Part shown: piece by piece, positions 26,209-37,005 of the stretch
How positions within the stretch are numbered: position 1 is the first letter of the stretch
Layout: the number at the start of each line of letters is the position of its first letter
NCBI GenBank assembly: GCA_019118275.1
Contig: DWZH01000087.1
Coordinates: 1-64,000 of the forward strand
Origin: Candidatus Brachybacterium merdavium
GTDB taxonomy: Bacteria > Actinomycetota > Actinomycetes > Actinomycetales > Dermabacteraceae
Reading direction: 5' to 3'
Length of the DNA stretch: 64,000 nucleotides
The notes under the pieces: model-generated
Told to the model about the DNA's origin: nothing
Seen by the model: only the letters and a program-made list of their open reading frames with translations
The model's database searches: none
Program-made: the position numbers and the translations under genes

Positions 26209-27753
26209 GTGACTGCCTCTGCTTCCGGTTCTCCCCGTCCGACCTCTGCGGCCACCGCGAACCGCCGTGCCATCGGTTTCGATCCCCAGCGCTACATCCG
26301 TCTGCAGTCGCAGCACATCCAGGAGCGCCGCGAGCAGATCGGGGGCAAGCTGTACCTGGAGCTGGGTGGCAAGCTCTTCGATGACCTGCACGCCTCCCGG
26401 GTGCTGCCCGGTTTCACCCCGGACAACAAGATCGCCATGCTCGATGAGCTGAAGGACGAGCTGGAGATCCTGATCTGCCTGAACGCGAAGGACCTCGAGC
26501 GTCACAAGGTCCGTGCCGACCTCGGCATCCCCTACGAGGACGATGTGCTGCGGCTGATCGATGTGTTCCGTGAGCGCGGCTTCCTGGTCGAGCACGTGGT
26601 GCTGACCCAGCTGGAGGAGTCCAACCACGTCGCGCAGTCCTTCCGCGAGCGCCTGGAGCGGCTGGGGCTGACGGTCGCCCGTCACGGTGTGATCCCCGGC
26701 TACCCGCAGGACACCGCCCGGATCGTCTCCGAGCACGGCCTGGGCGCCAACGAGTACTCACCGACCTCGCGGGACCTGATCGTGGTCACCGCGCCCGGCC
26801 CGGGCTCGGGCAAGCTCGCCACCTGCCTGTCCCAGATCTACCACGATCACAAGCGGGGCATCCGCTCGGGGTACGCGAAGTTCGAGACCTTCCCGATCTG
26901 GGATCTGCCTCTCGAACATCCCGTCAATCTCGCCTACGAGGCCGCCACCGCCGATCTCGATGATCTGAACCTGATCGATCCGTACCATCTGGCCGCGCAC
27001 GGTACCCAGGTGACCAGCTACAACCGGGACGTCGATGTCTTCCCGCTGGTCCGCTCGCTGCTCGAGGAGCTGACCGGCTCCAGCCCCTACCTCTCCCCCA
27101 CCGAGATGGGGGTGAACCTCGCGGGGGCCGGGATCGTCGACGATCAGGTATGCCGCGATGCCGCCCGCCAGGAGATCATCCGCCGCTACTACAAGGCCCT
27201 GATGACCGAGCGGATCCAGGATCTGGACGACGATGTCTCCCAGCGGGTGGGAATGGTGATGTCGAAGGCGCGCTGCCGGCCCGAGGACCGGGCGGTGGTG
27301 GCTCCCGCCCTGGCCGTGGAAGAGGCCACCGGCCAGCCGGGCTCGGCGCTCGAGCTGGCCGACGGCACCATCATCACCGGCAAGACCTCACCGCTGCTGG
27401 GGTGCTCCGCGGCGATGGTGCTCAACGCCCTCAAGCATCTGGCCGGGATCGAGGATTCCGTGCACCTGCTGTCCCCGTCGGCGATCGAACCGATCCAGTC
27501 GCTGAAGACCGAGCACCTGGGGTCCCGCAACCCGCGGTTGCACACCGATGAGGTGCTGATCGCGCTGTCGGTCTCGGCCGCGACGGACGACCATGCCCGG
27601 CGGGCCGTGGATCAGCTGCGCAGCCTGGCCGGCTGCGATGTGCACACCACCACGATCCTGGGCACCGTGGACGAGGGGATCTTCCGCCAGCTCGGGATCC
27701 AGGTCACCTCCGAACCCCGCTTCCAGCGCAAGGCCCTGTACCAGGGGCGCTGA
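26209..27753 (+). CDS. DUF1846 domain protein
   Basis: A 514-residue cytosolic protein of the DUF1846 family. Family elements include [48 protein letters not shown] and [19 protein letters not shown]. The [15 protein letters not shown] segment looks like a phosphate-binding loop. The start is GTG at 26209. Function is unknown; crystal structures of relatives suggest a nucleotide-related enzyme. It is likely monocistronic. Confidence 0.9.
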   Translation: MTASASGSPRPTSAATANRRAIGFDPQRYIRLQSQHIQERREQIGGKLYLELGGKLFDDLHASRVLPGFTPDNKIAMLDELKDELEILICLNAKDLERHKVRADLGIPYEDDVLRLIDVFRERGFLVEHVVLTQLEESNHVAQSFRERLERLGLTVARHGVIPGYPQDTARIVSEHGLGANEYSPTSRDLIVVTAPGPGSGKLATCLSQIYHDHKRGIRSGYAKFETFPIWDLPLEHPVNLAYEAATADLDDLNLIDPYHLAAHGTQVTSYNRDVDVFPLVRSLLEELTGSSPYLSPTEMGVNLAGAGIVDDQVCRDAARQEIIRRYYKALMTERIQDLDDDVSQRVGMVMSKARCRPEDRAVVAPALAVEEATGQPGSALELADGTIITGKTSPLLGCSAAMVLNALKHLAGIEDSVHLLSPSAIEPIQSLKTEHLGSRNPRLHTDEVLIALSVSAATDDHARRAVDQLRSLAGCDVHTTTILGTVDEGIFRQLGIQVTSEPRFQRKALYQGR

Positions 27754-27792
27754 GGAGCGCCACCGGAGGCGGCAGGCCGGCTGCCTCGGCGC

Positions 27793-29151
27793 TCAGATGC
27801 CGAGCACCGTGCGGGCGATCACGAAGTAGATGATGAGCCCGGCCGCGTCGACGAAGGTGCTGATGAAGGGGTTGGAGAACACTGCCGGGTCCGCCCGGAC
27901 CGCGCGCGCGATCATCGGCATGATGCCTCCGACGGTCGCGGCCACGGAGCACACGGCGAGCAGCGTCGAACCGATCACCAGCCCGATGGCCGGTTCGTAG
28001 ACCAGTGCGGTGAGGACGCCGCCGAGGACCCCCAGGAGCGAGCCGAGGAAGAAGCCGGTGCACAGCTCTCGTGCCAGGACCTTCCACACGTCGCGGGGCC
28101 GGACATCACCGAGGGCGAGCGCCCGGGTGACAGTGGTGGCGGCCTGGTTGCCGGTGTTCCCACCGGTCCCGATCAGGAGCGGTACGAACAGTGCGAGCAC
28201 AGTGACCTGTTCGAGCGTGTCCTCGAAGATCGACAGGACCTGCACGGTCAACGTCGCTCCCACGGCCAGCACCAGCAGCCAGACGATGCGCGAGCTGACC
28301 AGTGTCCTGACCGGAGTCGCGAAGTACGGGCGGCGCAGCGGCTCGGAGCCACCTTGACGTGCTGAGTCCTCGCTCTCCTCCTGCTCGAGGATCTTCACGG
28401 CATCATCGATGGTCAGCATTCCGACCAGCCGGGATTCCCTGTCGACGATGGGTAGCGCGAGGTGTCCGAGACCGGCGCACTTGCGTGCCGCGATCTCGGC
28501 GGTCTGGTATGCGGTGGCCACGTCCGGGTCCTGCATGATCTCGGAGACCGTGGTGCTGGGAACGGCTCGGAGCAGGTCGCGCAGGCTGACGATGCCGATC
28601 ACCCGTCGGGAGTCGTCGAGGACGGGCAGGCTGTAGATCGTCTCGGCGTCATCGATGCGGGCACGCACTCGCATCAGGGTCTCCTCGACGGTGGAGTGCA
28701 CCCGGGTCGACACGTACTCGGGTGTCATCCGCCTACCCACGGAGCCTTTCGGGTATCCGAGGACTTCGGCGGTGAGCTGCCTCTCCTTCGTGGTGAGCCC
28801 ATGGAGCAGGCGAGGTGCCAGGGTCGCGGGAAGCTCGTCAAGCAGCCACACGCGGTCGTCCGGATCGAGGTCGGCGAAGATCGCGGCGACCTCCCCGTCC
28901 TGCAGCCCGTGGATGAGGTCGCTCTGCATGCCCGGGGAGAGCAGCTCGAACACCTCGATGGCTCGGTCCTTGGGGAGCAAGCGGTAGACGATCGCCTGAT
29001 CCTGGACGGACAACCGCTCCAACAGCAAGGAGAGCTGCTGGGACGACGCCGGGGTCACGGCGTCGACGATGCCTGGGAAGTCCTTGCCATCGATGAGGGG
29101 CTGGATGTCATCGACCAGGTCGAGCACGTTGGTGCTCTGCTGTGCATTCAT
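27793..29151 (-). CDS. mgtE: Magnesium transporter MgtE
   Basis: A 452-residue protein with the MgtE N-domain (residues about 20-120), a pair of CBS domains (about 125-245) and five C-terminal membrane segments with GTGGNTGNQAATTV in the pore. MgtE is a Mg2+ channel gated by Mg2+ binding in the cytosolic domains. The start at 29151 has an AGAGGA ribosome binding site 8 bp upstream. A longer start at 29214 lacks one. A short open frame sits in the leader (29253-29321). It ends before the DUF1846 gene, convergently. Confidence 0.93.
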   Translation of the reverse strand: MNAQQSTNVLDLVDDIQPLIDGKDFPGIVDAVTPASSQQLSLLLERLSVQDQAIVYRLLPKDRAIEVFELLSPGMQSDLIHGLQDGEVAAIFADLDPDDRVWLLDELPATLAPRLLHGLTTKERQLTAEVLGYPKGSVGRRMTPEYVSTRVHSTVEETLMRVRARIDDAETIYSLPVLDDSRRVIGIVSLRDLLRAVPSTTVSEIMQDPDVATAYQTAEIAARKCAGLGHLALPIVDRESRLVGMLTIDDAVKILEQEESEDSARQGGSEPLRRPYFATPVRTLVSSRIVWLLVLAVGATLTVQVLSIFEDTLEQVTVLALFVPLLIGTGGNTGNQAATTVTRALALGDVRPRDVWKVLARELCTGFFLGSLLGVLGGVLTALVYEPAIGLVIGSTLLAVCSVAATVGGIMPMIARAVRADPAVFSNPFISTFVDAAGLIIYFVIARTVLGI

Positions 29152-29252
29152 GGAGGAGTCCTCTGCGCGTAGGCCAGCGCCCGAGCCGCGAAGGTGGGCA
29201 GCGGCATGGCTCAATCAGGGATGATCGCGCCCACGCGTGCAGACGACTCCGG

Positions 29253-29321
29253 TTAGATGGCCAGGCCGTGGCGCAGGGAGGGCGCACTGCTAGATCGATG
29301 CGGAGAACTGTCGCTGTTCAT
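29253..29321 (-). CDS. Possible 22-codon leader ORF upstream of mgtE
   Basis: An open frame of 22 codons, product MNSDSSPHRSSSAPSLRHGL plus two residues, begins with ATG after a very strong GGGGAGGTGAGG ribosome binding site (about 5-8 bp spacing). It ends with TAA 101 bp before mgtE. GGAGTC just after the stop is complementary to GACTCC beside the mgtE ribosome binding site. This allows a translation-coupled switch. I found no known magnesium riboswitch core. Whether it is translated is inference. Confidence 0.45.
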   Translation of the reverse strand: MNSDSSPHRSSSAPSLRHGLAI

Positions 29322-29500
29322 GTGCCCTCACCTCCCCGACGCAGAATTCTGAGATCGACCGAGATCGAAGTTATCACGGCTCTTCGGAAAGCGACGAGGC
29401 CGCCCTGCGCGCTGACAGCCCGGATCGGTCGACCGGGCGGCACCGGCCCCGGCCCCGGTCGGTGCAGATGCTCCGGCCAGTCGACCGGACTCCGGACGTC

Positions 29501-29532
29501 AAGAGAGCCCCGCGATCAGGCGGGGCTCTCTT
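29501..29532 (-). terminator. Hairpin terminator after tRNA-Ala
   Basis: A 13-bp perfect stem (AAGAGAGCCCCGC at 29501-29513 with its complement at 29520-29532) around a 6-base loop. It lies 31 bp downstream of the tRNA gene on the minus strand and would end its transcript. There is only a very short T tract. Confidence 0.75.
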
Positions 29533-29562
29533 GGATGATTCGCTGTCTCACAGCTTCTCGAG

Positions 29563-29635
29563 TGGAGCTAAGGGGATTCGAACCCCTGACCTCTTCCATG
29601 CCATGGAAGCGCGCTACCAACTGCGCCATAGCCCC
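29563..29635 (-). tRNA. tRNA-Ala (anticodon GGC)
   Basis: A complete 73-base cloverleaf. The acceptor stem pairs GGGGCTA with TAGCTCC and holds the G3:U70 pair that specifies alanine. The anticodon stem is CTTCC/GGAAG with loop ATGGCAT (anticodon GGC), and the T stem is AGGGG/CCCCT with TTCGAAT. The discriminator base is A and CCA is not encoded. Confidence 0.95.
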
Positions 29636-29718
29636 GTACCGGGTATCGCCTCGACGAGCGACAGGGCCTCGGAGGCCCCGTGCCGTGGCGACTCATCGAT
29701 ATTACATCGCCCCCTGTC

Positions 29719-30372
29719 TCAGATGAAATCCGGCGGCAGGTTGTGTGACACCAACCTCATGAGCTGGCCGCTGGTATCCGCGGCCAGCGGTTCGATCACC
29801 GAACGGTGGCAGTTCTCCAGTCCGCTGATGCCCCGGAAGCCGCTGGTCTCCAGGCCCAGCATCGCGGTGATGCCCAGGGTGATGGCCGCGCCGTGGGACA
29901 TGACCATCACGGTGCGCCCGGTGTTCTCGGCGACCAGCTGGTGGCAGGCGGAGGCCACCCGGTCGGCGACCGCGGGGCGGCCCTCGACGTCCAGACCGTG
30001 CACCCCGCGATGGGCACGCCAGTCGGCGTGCTCGTGGGGCCAGTGACGGCGGATCTCCTCGCCCTTGAGCCCCTCCCACTCGCCGAAGCCTCGCTCGAGG
30101 AAGGCCTCGTCGATGTGCACATCCAGTCCACTGGCCTCGCCGACGATCCGAGCGGTGTCGTAAGCACGGGAGAGCGGGGAGGAGATGATCATGTCCGGCG
30201 GATTCTCGGCGACCGTCGCGGCCAGCACCGCGGCCTGCCGTCGGCCCGTGACGTTCAAGGGGATGTCGATCTGCCCCTGCAGGCGCGCCTCCCGGTTGTA
30301 CTCGGTCTGCCCGTGACGAACCAGGATCAGGCGCGTGCGCACATGGCCGCTGGGGGCGGCAGCAGGCTTCAC
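29719..30372 (-). CDS. Histidine phosphatase (phosphoglycerate mutase-like) family protein
   Basis: A 217-residue enzyme. The catalytic LVRHGQT is at residues 17-23, the second basic and acidic motifs appear as SSPLSRAYDTARI and ERGFGEWEG, and the second His is in MVMSHGAAI. The GTG start at 30372 overlaps the rsfS stop by 4 bp, and the gene closes the nadD operon. In many actinobacteria a phosphoglycerate-mutase-like protein follows rsfS. Its substrate is not known. Confidence 0.88.
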   Translation of the reverse strand: MKPAAAPSGHVRTRLILVRHGQTEYNREARLQGQIDIPLNVTGRRQAAVLAATVAENPPDMIISSPLSRAYDTARIVGEASGLDVHIDEAFLERGFGEWEGLKGEEIRRHWPHEHADWRAHRGVHGLDVEGRPAVADRVASACHQLVAENTGRTVMVMSHGAAITLGITAMLGLETSGFRGISGLENCHRSVIEPLAADTSGQLMRLVSHNLPPDFI

Positions 30373-30791
30373 GAGTCCCCCTCTCCCCCATCCGCGGCCG
30401 CAGGCCCACCCGCGGCCGCAGGACGGTCGTCGCCGATCTGCAGGTCGATCACGGGAGCATCGCGCCACAGGCGCTCGAGGGCGTAGAAGGCGCGATCCTC
30501 GGAGTGCTGGACGTGGACGACGATGTCGCCGTAGTCCAGCAGCACCCAGCGGGCATCCTGTTCGCCCTCGCGACGCAGGGGCTTGCGGCGGCGCTGGGTC
30601 TGCAGCGCCTCCTCGACCCCGTCGACGATGGCGGTGACCTGGCGCTCCGACTCCCCGCTGCACACCAAGAACACGTCGGTGATGACCACCTGCTCGGAGA
30701 CGTCGAGACCGATCACCTCCTGGGCGAACGTGTCAGAGGCGGCCTGGCCGGCCAGTCGGGCCAGGTCGAGAGATTCTTCGGGGGCGCTCAC
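30369..30791 (-). CDS. rsfS: Ribosome silencing factor RsfS
   Basis: A 140-residue protein of the RsfS/Iojap family, which binds ribosomal protein L14 and blocks subunit joining in starvation. Family elements are ITDVFLVCSGES, RREGEQDARWVLLDYGDIVVHV and RAFYALERLWRDAP. The C-terminus has an alanine-rich tail. It starts with GTG overlapping the stop of the preceding membrane protein gene (GTGA), in an operon with nadD. A longer upstream frame is not supported. Confidence 0.93.
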   Translation of the reverse strand: MSAPEESLDLARLAGQAASDTFAQEVIGLDVSEQVVITDVFLVCSGESERQVTAIVDGVEEALQTQRRRKPLRREGEQDARWVLLDYGDIVVHVQHSEDRAFYALERLWRDAPVIDLQIGDDRPAAAGGPAAADGGEGDS

Positions 30792-31513
30792 GTAGCAGCT
30801 TCCTTCAGTACGGGGCGGTCGGACAGCAGATCGGGAAGGTCGGGGGCGGCGAGATCGAGCGAGGTGAACGCGGCGGCGGCCGAGTCCTGGCCCAGGACGC
30901 CGGTGACCATCAGCACGATCAGCACGATGAGGGCCACCGCGATCAGGGCCCACACCACCCACAGCAGCGAGCGGCCGCCGGAGCGCTCGGGACGATGCAG
31001 CACCTTGCCGTCGAACCGCGGTGCGGGGCGTGGATCCGGGGCCTCGGCGACGGACAGCTCACCGAGCTCGACCCCGTCGCGGTCACGGTCGATGGTCGCG
31101 GTGCGACCAGCGAAACGCGGTTCCGAGGTCGACGACGCCGTGCCGACCTGACCGGGACCATCAGCCCCCGCCGGCGCGTCGGCGCCCGCGGCGGACCCCG
31201 CGGTCGCAGCGACGCTCTGCCCGCCGGCACCGGGGTCTGCGCCCGCACCCGGCTGACCGGTGGCGCCGCGGCCCGCGGTGTGCTCGTCGAGCGGGTCGGT
31301 GAGCTCGATGATGCGGGCACGGCGTCCGAATTTACGCAGCTTGGGCACGGGAGCGTCCGCCTCGGGTGCTGCGACAGGGCCTCGGACTCCGGGGATCGGG
31401 GACGTCTCGCCGGTGACCATGGAGGCGGTCCGGCTCTCGAGAGCCGCGCTCTCCTCCGGGGTCAGTGCACGGGCGCGTCTGCCGCGCCGGGGCGTGGACT
31501 CGGAGTCACTCAT
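30788..31513 (-). CDS. Single-pass membrane protein with disordered N-terminus
   Basis: A 241-residue protein not matched to a named family. The first 175 residues are low complexity, rich in Ala, Gly, Pro and charge, with [12 protein letters not shown] near the start and [20 protein letters not shown] further on. One membrane segment follows ([20 protein letters not shown]), then an outer tail of about 40 residues. It overlaps nadD by 8 bp and rsfS by 4 bp, so it is a fixed operon member. A cell-envelope or ribosome-linked role cannot be assigned. Confidence 0.8.
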   Translation of the reverse strand: MSDSESTPRRGRRARALTPEESAALESRTASMVTGETSPIPGVRGPVAAPEADAPVPKLRKFGRRARIIELTDPLDEHTAGRGATGQPGAGADPGAGGQSVAATAGSAAGADAPAGADGPGQVGTASSTSEPRFAGRTATIDRDRDGVELGELSVAEAPDPRPAPRFDGKVLHRPERSGGRSLLWVVWALIAVALIVLIVLMVTGVLGQDSAAAAFTSLDLAAPDLPDLLSDRPVLKEAAT

Positions 31514-32114
31514 CCCCGTCACCTCCTGTGTAGAGGGCGTACTTGTTGATGTACTGGACGACGCCGTCGGGCACCAGGTACCAGACCGGCACACCGGCTG
31601 CGACCCGGCTGCGGCAGTCCGTGGAGCTGATCGCCATGGCCGGCACCTCGATCAGCGTGACACCATCATCGGGCAACCCGGAGCTGTCGAGCTCATGGCC
31701 GGGGCGGGTCACGCCGATGAAATGGGCGAGCTCGAAGATCTGCTCGGTGTTCTTCCAGGTCAGGATCGACTGCAGAGCGTCCGCGCCGGTGATGAAGAAC
31801 AGGTCCGCATCAGGGTGCTGGGCACCCAGGTCGCGGAGCGTGTCCGCGGTGTAGGTCGCGCCGGGCCGGTCGATGTCCACCCGGGAGACGGTGAACACGG
31901 GGTTCGCGGCGGTGGCGACCACCGTCATCAGGTAGCGATGCTCGGCGTCGGAGATCTCCCGGTCCGCCTTCTGCCACGGACGGCCCGTGGGGACGAAGAT
32001 GACCTCGTCCAGCCCGAACACGCTCTGGACCTCGCTGGCGGCGACGAGGTGACCGTGGTGGATCGGGTCGAAGGTTCCACCCATCACACCGATCCGGCGC
32101 CGCTGCTGCTGCAT
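31506..32114 (-). CDS. nadD: Nicotinate-mononucleotide adenylyltransferase NadD
   Basis: A 202-residue enzyme that makes nicotinate adenine dinucleotide from NaMN and ATP. The nucleotidyltransferase motif [11 protein letters not shown] is at residues 12-22, and the ISSTD motif ([14 protein letters not shown]) is near the C-terminus. The start lies 2 bp after the stop of a 59-residue ORF, and the gene overlaps the following membrane protein gene. Length is normal. Confidence 0.95.
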   Translation of the reverse strand: MQQQRRRIGVMGGTFDPIHHGHLVAASEVQSVFGLDEVIFVPTGRPWQKADREISDAEHRYLMTVVATAANPVFTVSRVDIDRPGATYTADTLRDLGAQHPDADLFFITGADALQSILTWKNTEQIFELAHFIGVTRPGHELDSSGLPDDGVTLIEVPAMAISSTDCRSRVAAGVPVWYLVPDGVVQYINKYALYTGGDGDE

Positions 32115-32116
32115 CG

Positions 32117-32296
32117 TCAGCGGTCGGAGCTCTTGTCGGTCTTCCCACGCTTGCGCTGGTTCTCACCGCTGGTGAGGTAGGTGATGCCCAGCAGGGCCAT
32201 CAGCATGATGAACACGCCGATGCCGACGAAGGGTGCGGGGATCCCCTCGGAGGCCGCCGCACCGGACTCGGCGAGGATCATGAGCTGGTCGAACAT
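32117..32296 (-). CDS. Small membrane protein, 59 residues
   Basis: A 59-codon frame with one hydrophobic helix ([19 protein letters not shown]) followed by a positively charged tail ([15 protein letters not shown]). This layout places the tail in the cytoplasm. It ends 2 bp before nadD and is likely cotranscribed with it. Similar short membrane proteins sit between proA and nadD in related actinobacteria, as far as I recall. Its function is unknown. Confidence 0.75.
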   Translation of the reverse strand: MFDQLMILAESGAAASEGIPAPFVGIGVFIMLMALLGITYLTSGENQRKRGKTDKSSDR

Positions 32297-32404
32297 GGGA
32301 CATTGGCCTTTCCACGATGGACGGGGCCATCATCCCACAATCGCGCCTGCTCGCAGACCGGCACACGCGCGCGGTGGCGGTCCTCACCCGCACCGGCCCG
32401 CTGT

Positions 32405-33727
32405 TCAGGGACGCACGTGACCCTGTCCGACCACGATCCATTTGCCGGTGGTCATCTCCACCAGCCCCATCGGTCCGCGGGCGTGCAGCTTCTGGGTGGA
32501 GATCCCGATCTCCGCTCCAAAACCGAACTCCCCGCCGTCGGAGAAGCGGGTGGAGGCATTGGCCATCACCACCGCCGAGTCCACCTCCGCGAGGAAGCGC
32601 TGCTGGCTCTCCAGATCCCGGGTCAGGATCGACTCGGTGTGCCCGGTGGAGTAGGCACGGATGTGCTCCAGAGCCGCATCGAGGTCCTCGACCACGCGGA
32701 CCGCGAGGTCCGGCGAGAGGTACTCGGTGTGCCAGTCCTGCTCGGTGGCGGGGACGACGACGGCGTCGGTGGCCCGCAGGATCTCGGCCGCCGGCTCGTC
32801 AGCGTGCAGGGTCACCCCTGCCGAGGTGAGTGGCGCAGCCAGCCGGGGCAGCGCCTGGGCGGCGATCTCACGGTGTACCAGGAGGGTCTCCAGCGCGTTG
32901 CAGACACCCATCCGCTGCGTCGCGGCATTGGTGACGATCTCGACGGCCTGGTCGAGGTCGGCGCTGGCGTCGACGAGGATGTGGGTGTTGCCGGTGCCGG
33001 TCTCGATCACGGGCACCAGGGAGTTCTCCACCACGCGGCGGATCAGCCCCTCTCCCCCACGCGGGATCAGCACGTCGACCAGGCCGCGGGCGCGCATCAG
33101 CGCGTCCACCCCCGCCCGCCCGTGCTCGTCGATGCCGACGATCAGATCGGCCGGGAGATCGTGGGCGGTCAGCACCGAGCGCAGCACGGCGATCAGGGCC
33201 GTGTTGGAGTGCAGAGCGGCGGAACCGCCACGCAGCACCACCGCGTTGCCGGACTTCAGTGCCAGTCCCGCGGCGTCGACGGTCACGTTCGGGCGGGCCT
33301 CGTACACCATCCCGATCACGCCCATCGGCACCCGCAGCTCGCGCAGTTCGAGTCCGTTGCGCAGCACGGAGCCACGGATCACCTCGCCGACGGGGTCGGG
33401 CAGCGAGGCGGCGTCGCGCAGCTGAGCGGCGATGGCGATGATCCGTTGAGGGTCCAGGACGAGACGATCCCGCAGGCCGGGCGCGATGCCGGCGGCGTCA
33501 GCGGCCTCCAGGTCCCGGGCGTTGGCGGCGACGATCTCCTCGGTCCGCTCGACGAGGGCCTCGGCCATCGCCAGCAGCACCCGGTCCTTGGAGTCGCGGT
33601 GGAGCCTGGCCAGGTGGGGCTGGGCGTCCTTCGCGGCCCGGGCGGCCTCGCGCACCGACTGTTCGACCGCGCTCGGGGCCGCCTCGGCGGTGGGGGTGTG
33701 CTCATGAGTGATGGAGCTGGAGGTCAT
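32405..33727 (-). CDS. proA: Gamma-glutamyl phosphate reductase ProA
   Basis: A 440-residue NADPH-dependent enzyme of the aldehyde dehydrogenase fold. It reduces glutamyl phosphate to glutamate semialdehyde in proline synthesis. Catalytic Cys276 lies in [32 protein letters not shown] and PRGGEGLIR are typical of ProA. It follows proB by 100 bp, so the two enzymes for proline synthesis are together. Confidence 0.96.
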   Translation of the reverse strand: MTSSSITHEHTPTAEAAPSAVEQSVREAARAAKDAQPHLARLHRDSKDRVLLAMAEALVERTEEIVAANARDLEAADAAGIAPGLRDRLVLDPQRIIAIAAQLRDAASLPDPVGEVIRGSVLRNGLELRELRVPMGVIGMVYEARPNVTVDAAGLALKSGNAVVLRGGSAALHSNTALIAVLRSVLTAHDLPADLIVGIDEHGRAGVDALMRARGLVDVLIPRGGEGLIRRVVENSLVPVIETGTGNTHILVDASADLDQAVEIVTNAATQRMGVCNALETLLVHREIAAQALPRLAAPLTSAGVTLHADEPAAEILRATDAVVVPATEQDWHTEYLSPDLAVRVVEDLDAALEHIRAYSTGHTESILTRDLESQQRFLAEVDSAVVMANASTRFSDGGEFGFGAEIGISTQKLHARGPMGLVEMTTGKWIVVGQGHVRP

Positions 33728-33827
33728 GGCCTGATTCTACGCCCGAAGCGGCCAGCCCGACAGGGCGGTCCGGGCTTCGGGAAAGGGAGGCGGTGCAGTG
33801 CCCGAAGCGCTCCTGTTGGAGCGGGGG

Positions 33828-35003
33828 TCACAGCATCACCAGCTGGTCGCGGTGGATCGCGGGACGGCGGAACCTCTCCCCCAGGGTGTCGCGCAGCTCC
33901 TGTGAGCCGCGACCCCTCATCGCCTTGAGCTCATCGCTGGAGAAGTCGGCCAGCCCGCGCGCGATGACCTCGCCGTCGGGCCCGGCCACGTCCACCGGGA
34001 CCCCGGCCGGGAAGGTGCCTTCGACGGCGGTGATCCCCACCGCCAGCAGGGAGCGATGCCTCCTGCCCAGTGCCTGGGCGGCGCCCTCGTCGATCCGCAC
34101 GATCCCCGCACCGCGGGTGGCGAAGCGCAGCCACACCAGCCGGGAGCGGCGGCGGCCGTGGTGTGCCGGGAAGAAGGTTCCCACGTCCTGCCCCTCCACA
34201 GCCGGGGCGAAGTTCTCGACCGAGGTCATCACGGTGGCGGTGCCGGTGGTGGAGGCCAGCTGGGCGGCCGAGAGCTTGGTGACCATCCCGCCGGTTCCCA
34301 CCTTCGAACCGACCGAGCCGATGCTGACGCCGGCCAGGCGGCCGACGTCCTCGACCTCACCGATGCGGCGCGCACCGGGCTCCGCCGGGGGCGCGGTGTA
34401 CAGGGCGTCGACGTCGGTGAGCAGGATCAGGGCGTCCGCCCCCAGCAGCTGGGCCACCAGGGCGGCCAGGCGGTCGTTGTCGCCGAAGCGGATCTCATGG
34501 GTGGCGGTGGTGTCGTTCTCGTTGACCACCGGCACGGTGCCCATTGACAGCAGCGCCTCCAGGGCGCTGCGGACGTTGCGGTAGGTCTGCCGGCCGATCA
34601 CGTCGGATTCGGTCAGCAGCACCTGGCCGGTGACGCGCCCGTGGCGTCCGAAGGCGCGGGACCAGGAGGTCGCCAGGAGGGCCTGGCCGACGCTGGCGGT
34701 CGCCTGCTGCTGATCGACGGCGGTGGGCCGGTGCGGAAGGCCCAGCGGCCCCAGCGCCGCGGCGATCGCGCCCGAGGAGACGATGACCACGTCGCTGCCG
34801 GACTCGATCAGCCCCGCCGCAACGGCGGTGATCTCGTCGATCCGCCGGTCGTCCAGGCGGCCGCGCTGATCGGTCAGGCTCGAGGAGCCGATCTTGACCA
34901 CCACCCGCCGCGCCGAGGGCAGGGAGTCGCGCTCGAGCAGCCGGGCAGGCTGGCGCAGGCCCCCGCCATTGTCGCGGGAGCCGGGTTGATCCGGTGGGGT
35001 CAC
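33828..35003 (-). CDS. proB: Glutamate 5-kinase ProB
   Basis: A 391-residue kinase for the first step of proline synthesis. An amino acid kinase domain begins at [10 protein letters not shown] near residue 34, includes [20 protein letters not shown], and is followed by a C-terminal PUA domain from about residue 295. It overlaps the obgE stop by 4 bp and lies upstream of proA. The first 30 residues are polar and variable. Confidence 0.95.
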   Translation of the reverse strand: MTPPDQPGSRDNGGGLRQPARLLERDSLPSARRVVVKIGSSSLTDQRGRLDDRRIDEITAVAAGLIESGSDVVIVSSGAIAAALGPLGLPHRPTAVDQQQATASVGQALLATSWSRAFGRHGRVTGQVLLTESDVIGRQTYRNVRSALEALLSMGTVPVVNENDTTATHEIRFGDNDRLAALVAQLLGADALILLTDVDALYTAPPAEPGARRIGEVEDVGRLAGVSIGSVGSKVGTGGMVTKLSAAQLASTTGTATVMTSVENFAPAVEGQDVGTFFPAHHGRRRSRLVWLRFATRGAGIVRIDEGAAQALGRRHRSLLAVGITAVEGTFPAGVPVDVAGPDGEVIARGLADFSSDELKAMRGRGSQELRDTLGERFRRPAIHRDQLVML

Positions 35004-36541
35004 GAGCGGGGCTCCTCCGTGTCGTCGACCGTCGGATCGGTCCAGTGACCGCTGCGCCGCTCGTCCTCCATGGCGGCCAGCCGTCCCAGCCGAGCCTCGG
35101 TGCGTTCGCGCCGGCGTTCGCGCTTCTGCTCTCGGGTGGGACGATGCTGCTCCTCCAGGCGGGCATCGGAGCCGCGCGAGCCCAGGTGCTCGGCCCCACC
35201 GACCATGGTCGGTTCCCAGTCGAAGACGACCGCGTCGTCCCCCGGGCCGATCAGCACGGTCGAACCGGCCACGGCTCCGGCCTTGAGCAGCTCGTTCTCC
35301 ACACCCAGGCGGGCGAGACGGTCGGCGAGGTAGCCCACCGCCTCGTCGTTGGCGAAGTCGGTCTGGGCGACCCAGCGCACCGGCTTGTCCCCGCTGACCC
35401 GGTACGCGGTGGCACCGTCGAACTGCTCGGTGGACACGCGGAAGGCGGCCTCGTCGACGGCGGAGGGGGTGAGCACGATCGGGGCGGCCTCGGGCTCGGG
35501 CAGCTGGGCGCGGGCCCGGTCCACCAGCTCGCCCAGCAGGAACGAGAGCTCGCGCAGGCCCTTGCGGCTGACCGCGGAGATGTCCAGGACGGGGACCTCG
35601 CGGTCGCTGAGGCGCTCGCGGACCATGTCTGCCATGTCGGCACCGTCGGGCAGATCGGTCTTGTTGATCGCGATCACCGTGGGCCGCTCCATCAATGGCA
35701 CCCGCCCCTGCCCGTCGTCATCGAGGCCGTCCGCGTAGGCGGCCAGCTCCTGCTCGATCCTGGCCAGGTCCGTGACGGGATCCCGGTCGGATTCCAGGGC
35801 GGCGGCATCGAGCACGTGCACGATGACGTGGCAGCGTTCGATGTGGCGCAGGAAGTCCAGACCCAGCCCCTTGCCCTGGCTCGCACCGGGGATCAGTCCC
35901 GGGACGTCGGCCACGGTGTAGCGGTGATCGCCCGCCTCGACGACACCGAGGTTCGGCACCAGGGTGGTGAAGGGGTAGTCGGCGATCGTGGGTCGCGCGG
36001 CGCTCATCGCCGCGATCAGGGAGGACTTCCCGGCGCTGGGGAAGCCGACCAGGGCCACGTCCGCGACGGTCTTCAGCTCCAGCACCAGGCTGCGCTCCTC
36101 ACCGGGTTCGCCCAGCAGGGCGAAGCCGGGCGCCTTGCGCTGCCTGGAGGCCAGGGCGGCGTTGCCGAGACCGCCGCGGCCGCCTCGGGCCGCCACGAAG
36201 CGGCTGCCGATCCCCGTGAGGTCGGCGAGCACGGTGCCGTCCTGGGTGGAGACGACGGTCCCGTCGGGCACCCGCAGGATCGTGTCCCCGCCGTTCGCGC
36301 CGTGCTTGAGGTCGCCCTTGCCGAACCCTCCCGAAGCGGCCCTCTGATGCGGCTTGTGGTGATAGCTGAGCAGCGTGGTGGTGGAGGCGTCGACCTCCAG
36401 GATCACATCACCTCCGCGGCCGCCGTTACCCCCGTCCGGGCCGGCCAGGGGTTTGAACTTCTCCCGGCGGATCGAGGCGGCACCATGACCACCGGATCCT
36501 CCGATGACGTGCAGCACGACACGATCGACGAACGTGGCCAT
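35000..36541 (-). CDS. obgE: Obg-family GTPase
   Basis: A 513-residue GTPase with the glycine-rich Obg domain (residues 1-160), the G domain with P-loop GFPSAGKSS (166-174), [10 protein letters not shown] switch and NKTD specificity motif. A C-terminal OCT domain and an extra basic tail ([20 protein letters not shown]) follow. It takes part in 50S assembly and stress control. The order rplU-rpmA-obgE-proB is conserved. Confidence 0.96.
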   Translation of the reverse strand: MATFVDRVVLHVIGGSGGHGAASIRREKFKPLAGPDGGNGGRGGDVILEVDASTTTLLSYHHKPHQRAASGGFGKGDLKHGANGGDTILRVPDGTVVSTQDGTVLADLTGIGSRFVAARGGRGGLGNAALASRQRKAPGFALLGEPGEERSLVLELKTVADVALVGFPSAGKSSLIAAMSAARPTIADYPFTTLVPNLGVVEAGDHRYTVADVPGLIPGASQGKGLGLDFLRHIERCHVIVHVLDAAALESDRDPVTDLARIEQELAAYADGLDDDGQGRVPLMERPTVIAINKTDLPDGADMADMVRERLSDREVPVLDISAVSRKGLRELSFLLGELVDRARAQLPEPEAAPIVLTPSAVDEAAFRVSTEQFDGATAYRVSGDKPVRWVAQTDFANDEAVGYLADRLARLGVENELLKAGAVAGSTVLIGPGDDAVVFDWEPTMVGGAEHLGSRGSDARLEEQHRPTREQKRERRRERTEARLGRLAAMEDERRSGHWTDPTVDDTEEPRS

Positions 36542-36650
36542 GGGGACCTCCAGGTACGGGCGGGGTGGAGCAGGGGTGGGCGGCGGAGGGTGAGGAGCGG
36601 CGGACGGGGCGGCAGCCGGTTGTACCCGGCCAAGGATGGCCCCATACGCG

Positions 36651-36683
36651 TCGAGGGGCGGAGCAGTAGGCTCCGCCCCTCGA
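36651..36683 (-). terminator. Hairpin terminator after rpmA
   Basis: A 14-bp stem, TCGAGGGGCGGAGC paired with its exact complement around a 5-base loop (AGTAG). It lies 43 bp after the rpmA stop on the minus strand and separates rplU-rpmA from obgE. It lacks a clear T tract, so some read-through to obgE is possible. Confidence 0.7.
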
Positions 36684-36725
36684 AGGCAGCTGATGTCCCC
36701 GCTCTCGCCGGGACGTGCTCAGTGC

Positions 36726-36971
36726 TCAGACGACGCTGACCACCTTGCGGTCGCGCTTGCGGCCGAACTCGACGGTTCCCGCGGTCAGCGCGAACAGCGT
36801 GTCGTCGTTCCCGCGACCCACGCCGTCGCCGGGGTGGACCTTGGTGCCGCGCTGGCGCACCAGGATCTCGCCGGCGAGGACGGACTGGCCGCCGAAGCGC
36901 TTGACGCCGAGGCGCTGGGCGTTGGAGTCACGCCCGTTCTTGGAGGAGCTGACGCCCTTCTTTGATGCCAT
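36726..36971 (-). CDS. rpmA: 50S ribosomal protein L27
   Basis: An 81-residue L27. The N-terminus [20 protein letters not shown] and the [21 protein letters not shown] core are diagnostic. L27 reaches the peptidyl transferase centre. No cleavable N-terminal extension of the Firmicutes type is present. It follows rplU by 34 bp. Confidence 0.97.
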   Translation of the reverse strand: MASKKGVSSSKNGRDSNAQRLGVKRFGGQSVLAGEILVRQRGTKVHPGDGVGRGNDDTLFALTAGTVEFGRKRDRKVVSVV

Positions 36972-37005
36972 CTGGAATCAATCCTTGTCTAGTCGAAGGG
37001 ATCGC

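Noticed and set aside
29152-29400. M-box or other known Mg2+ riboswitch before mgtE
   Set aside because: The conserved M-box core could not be found by eye. Only a leader ORF and a possible pairing are supported.
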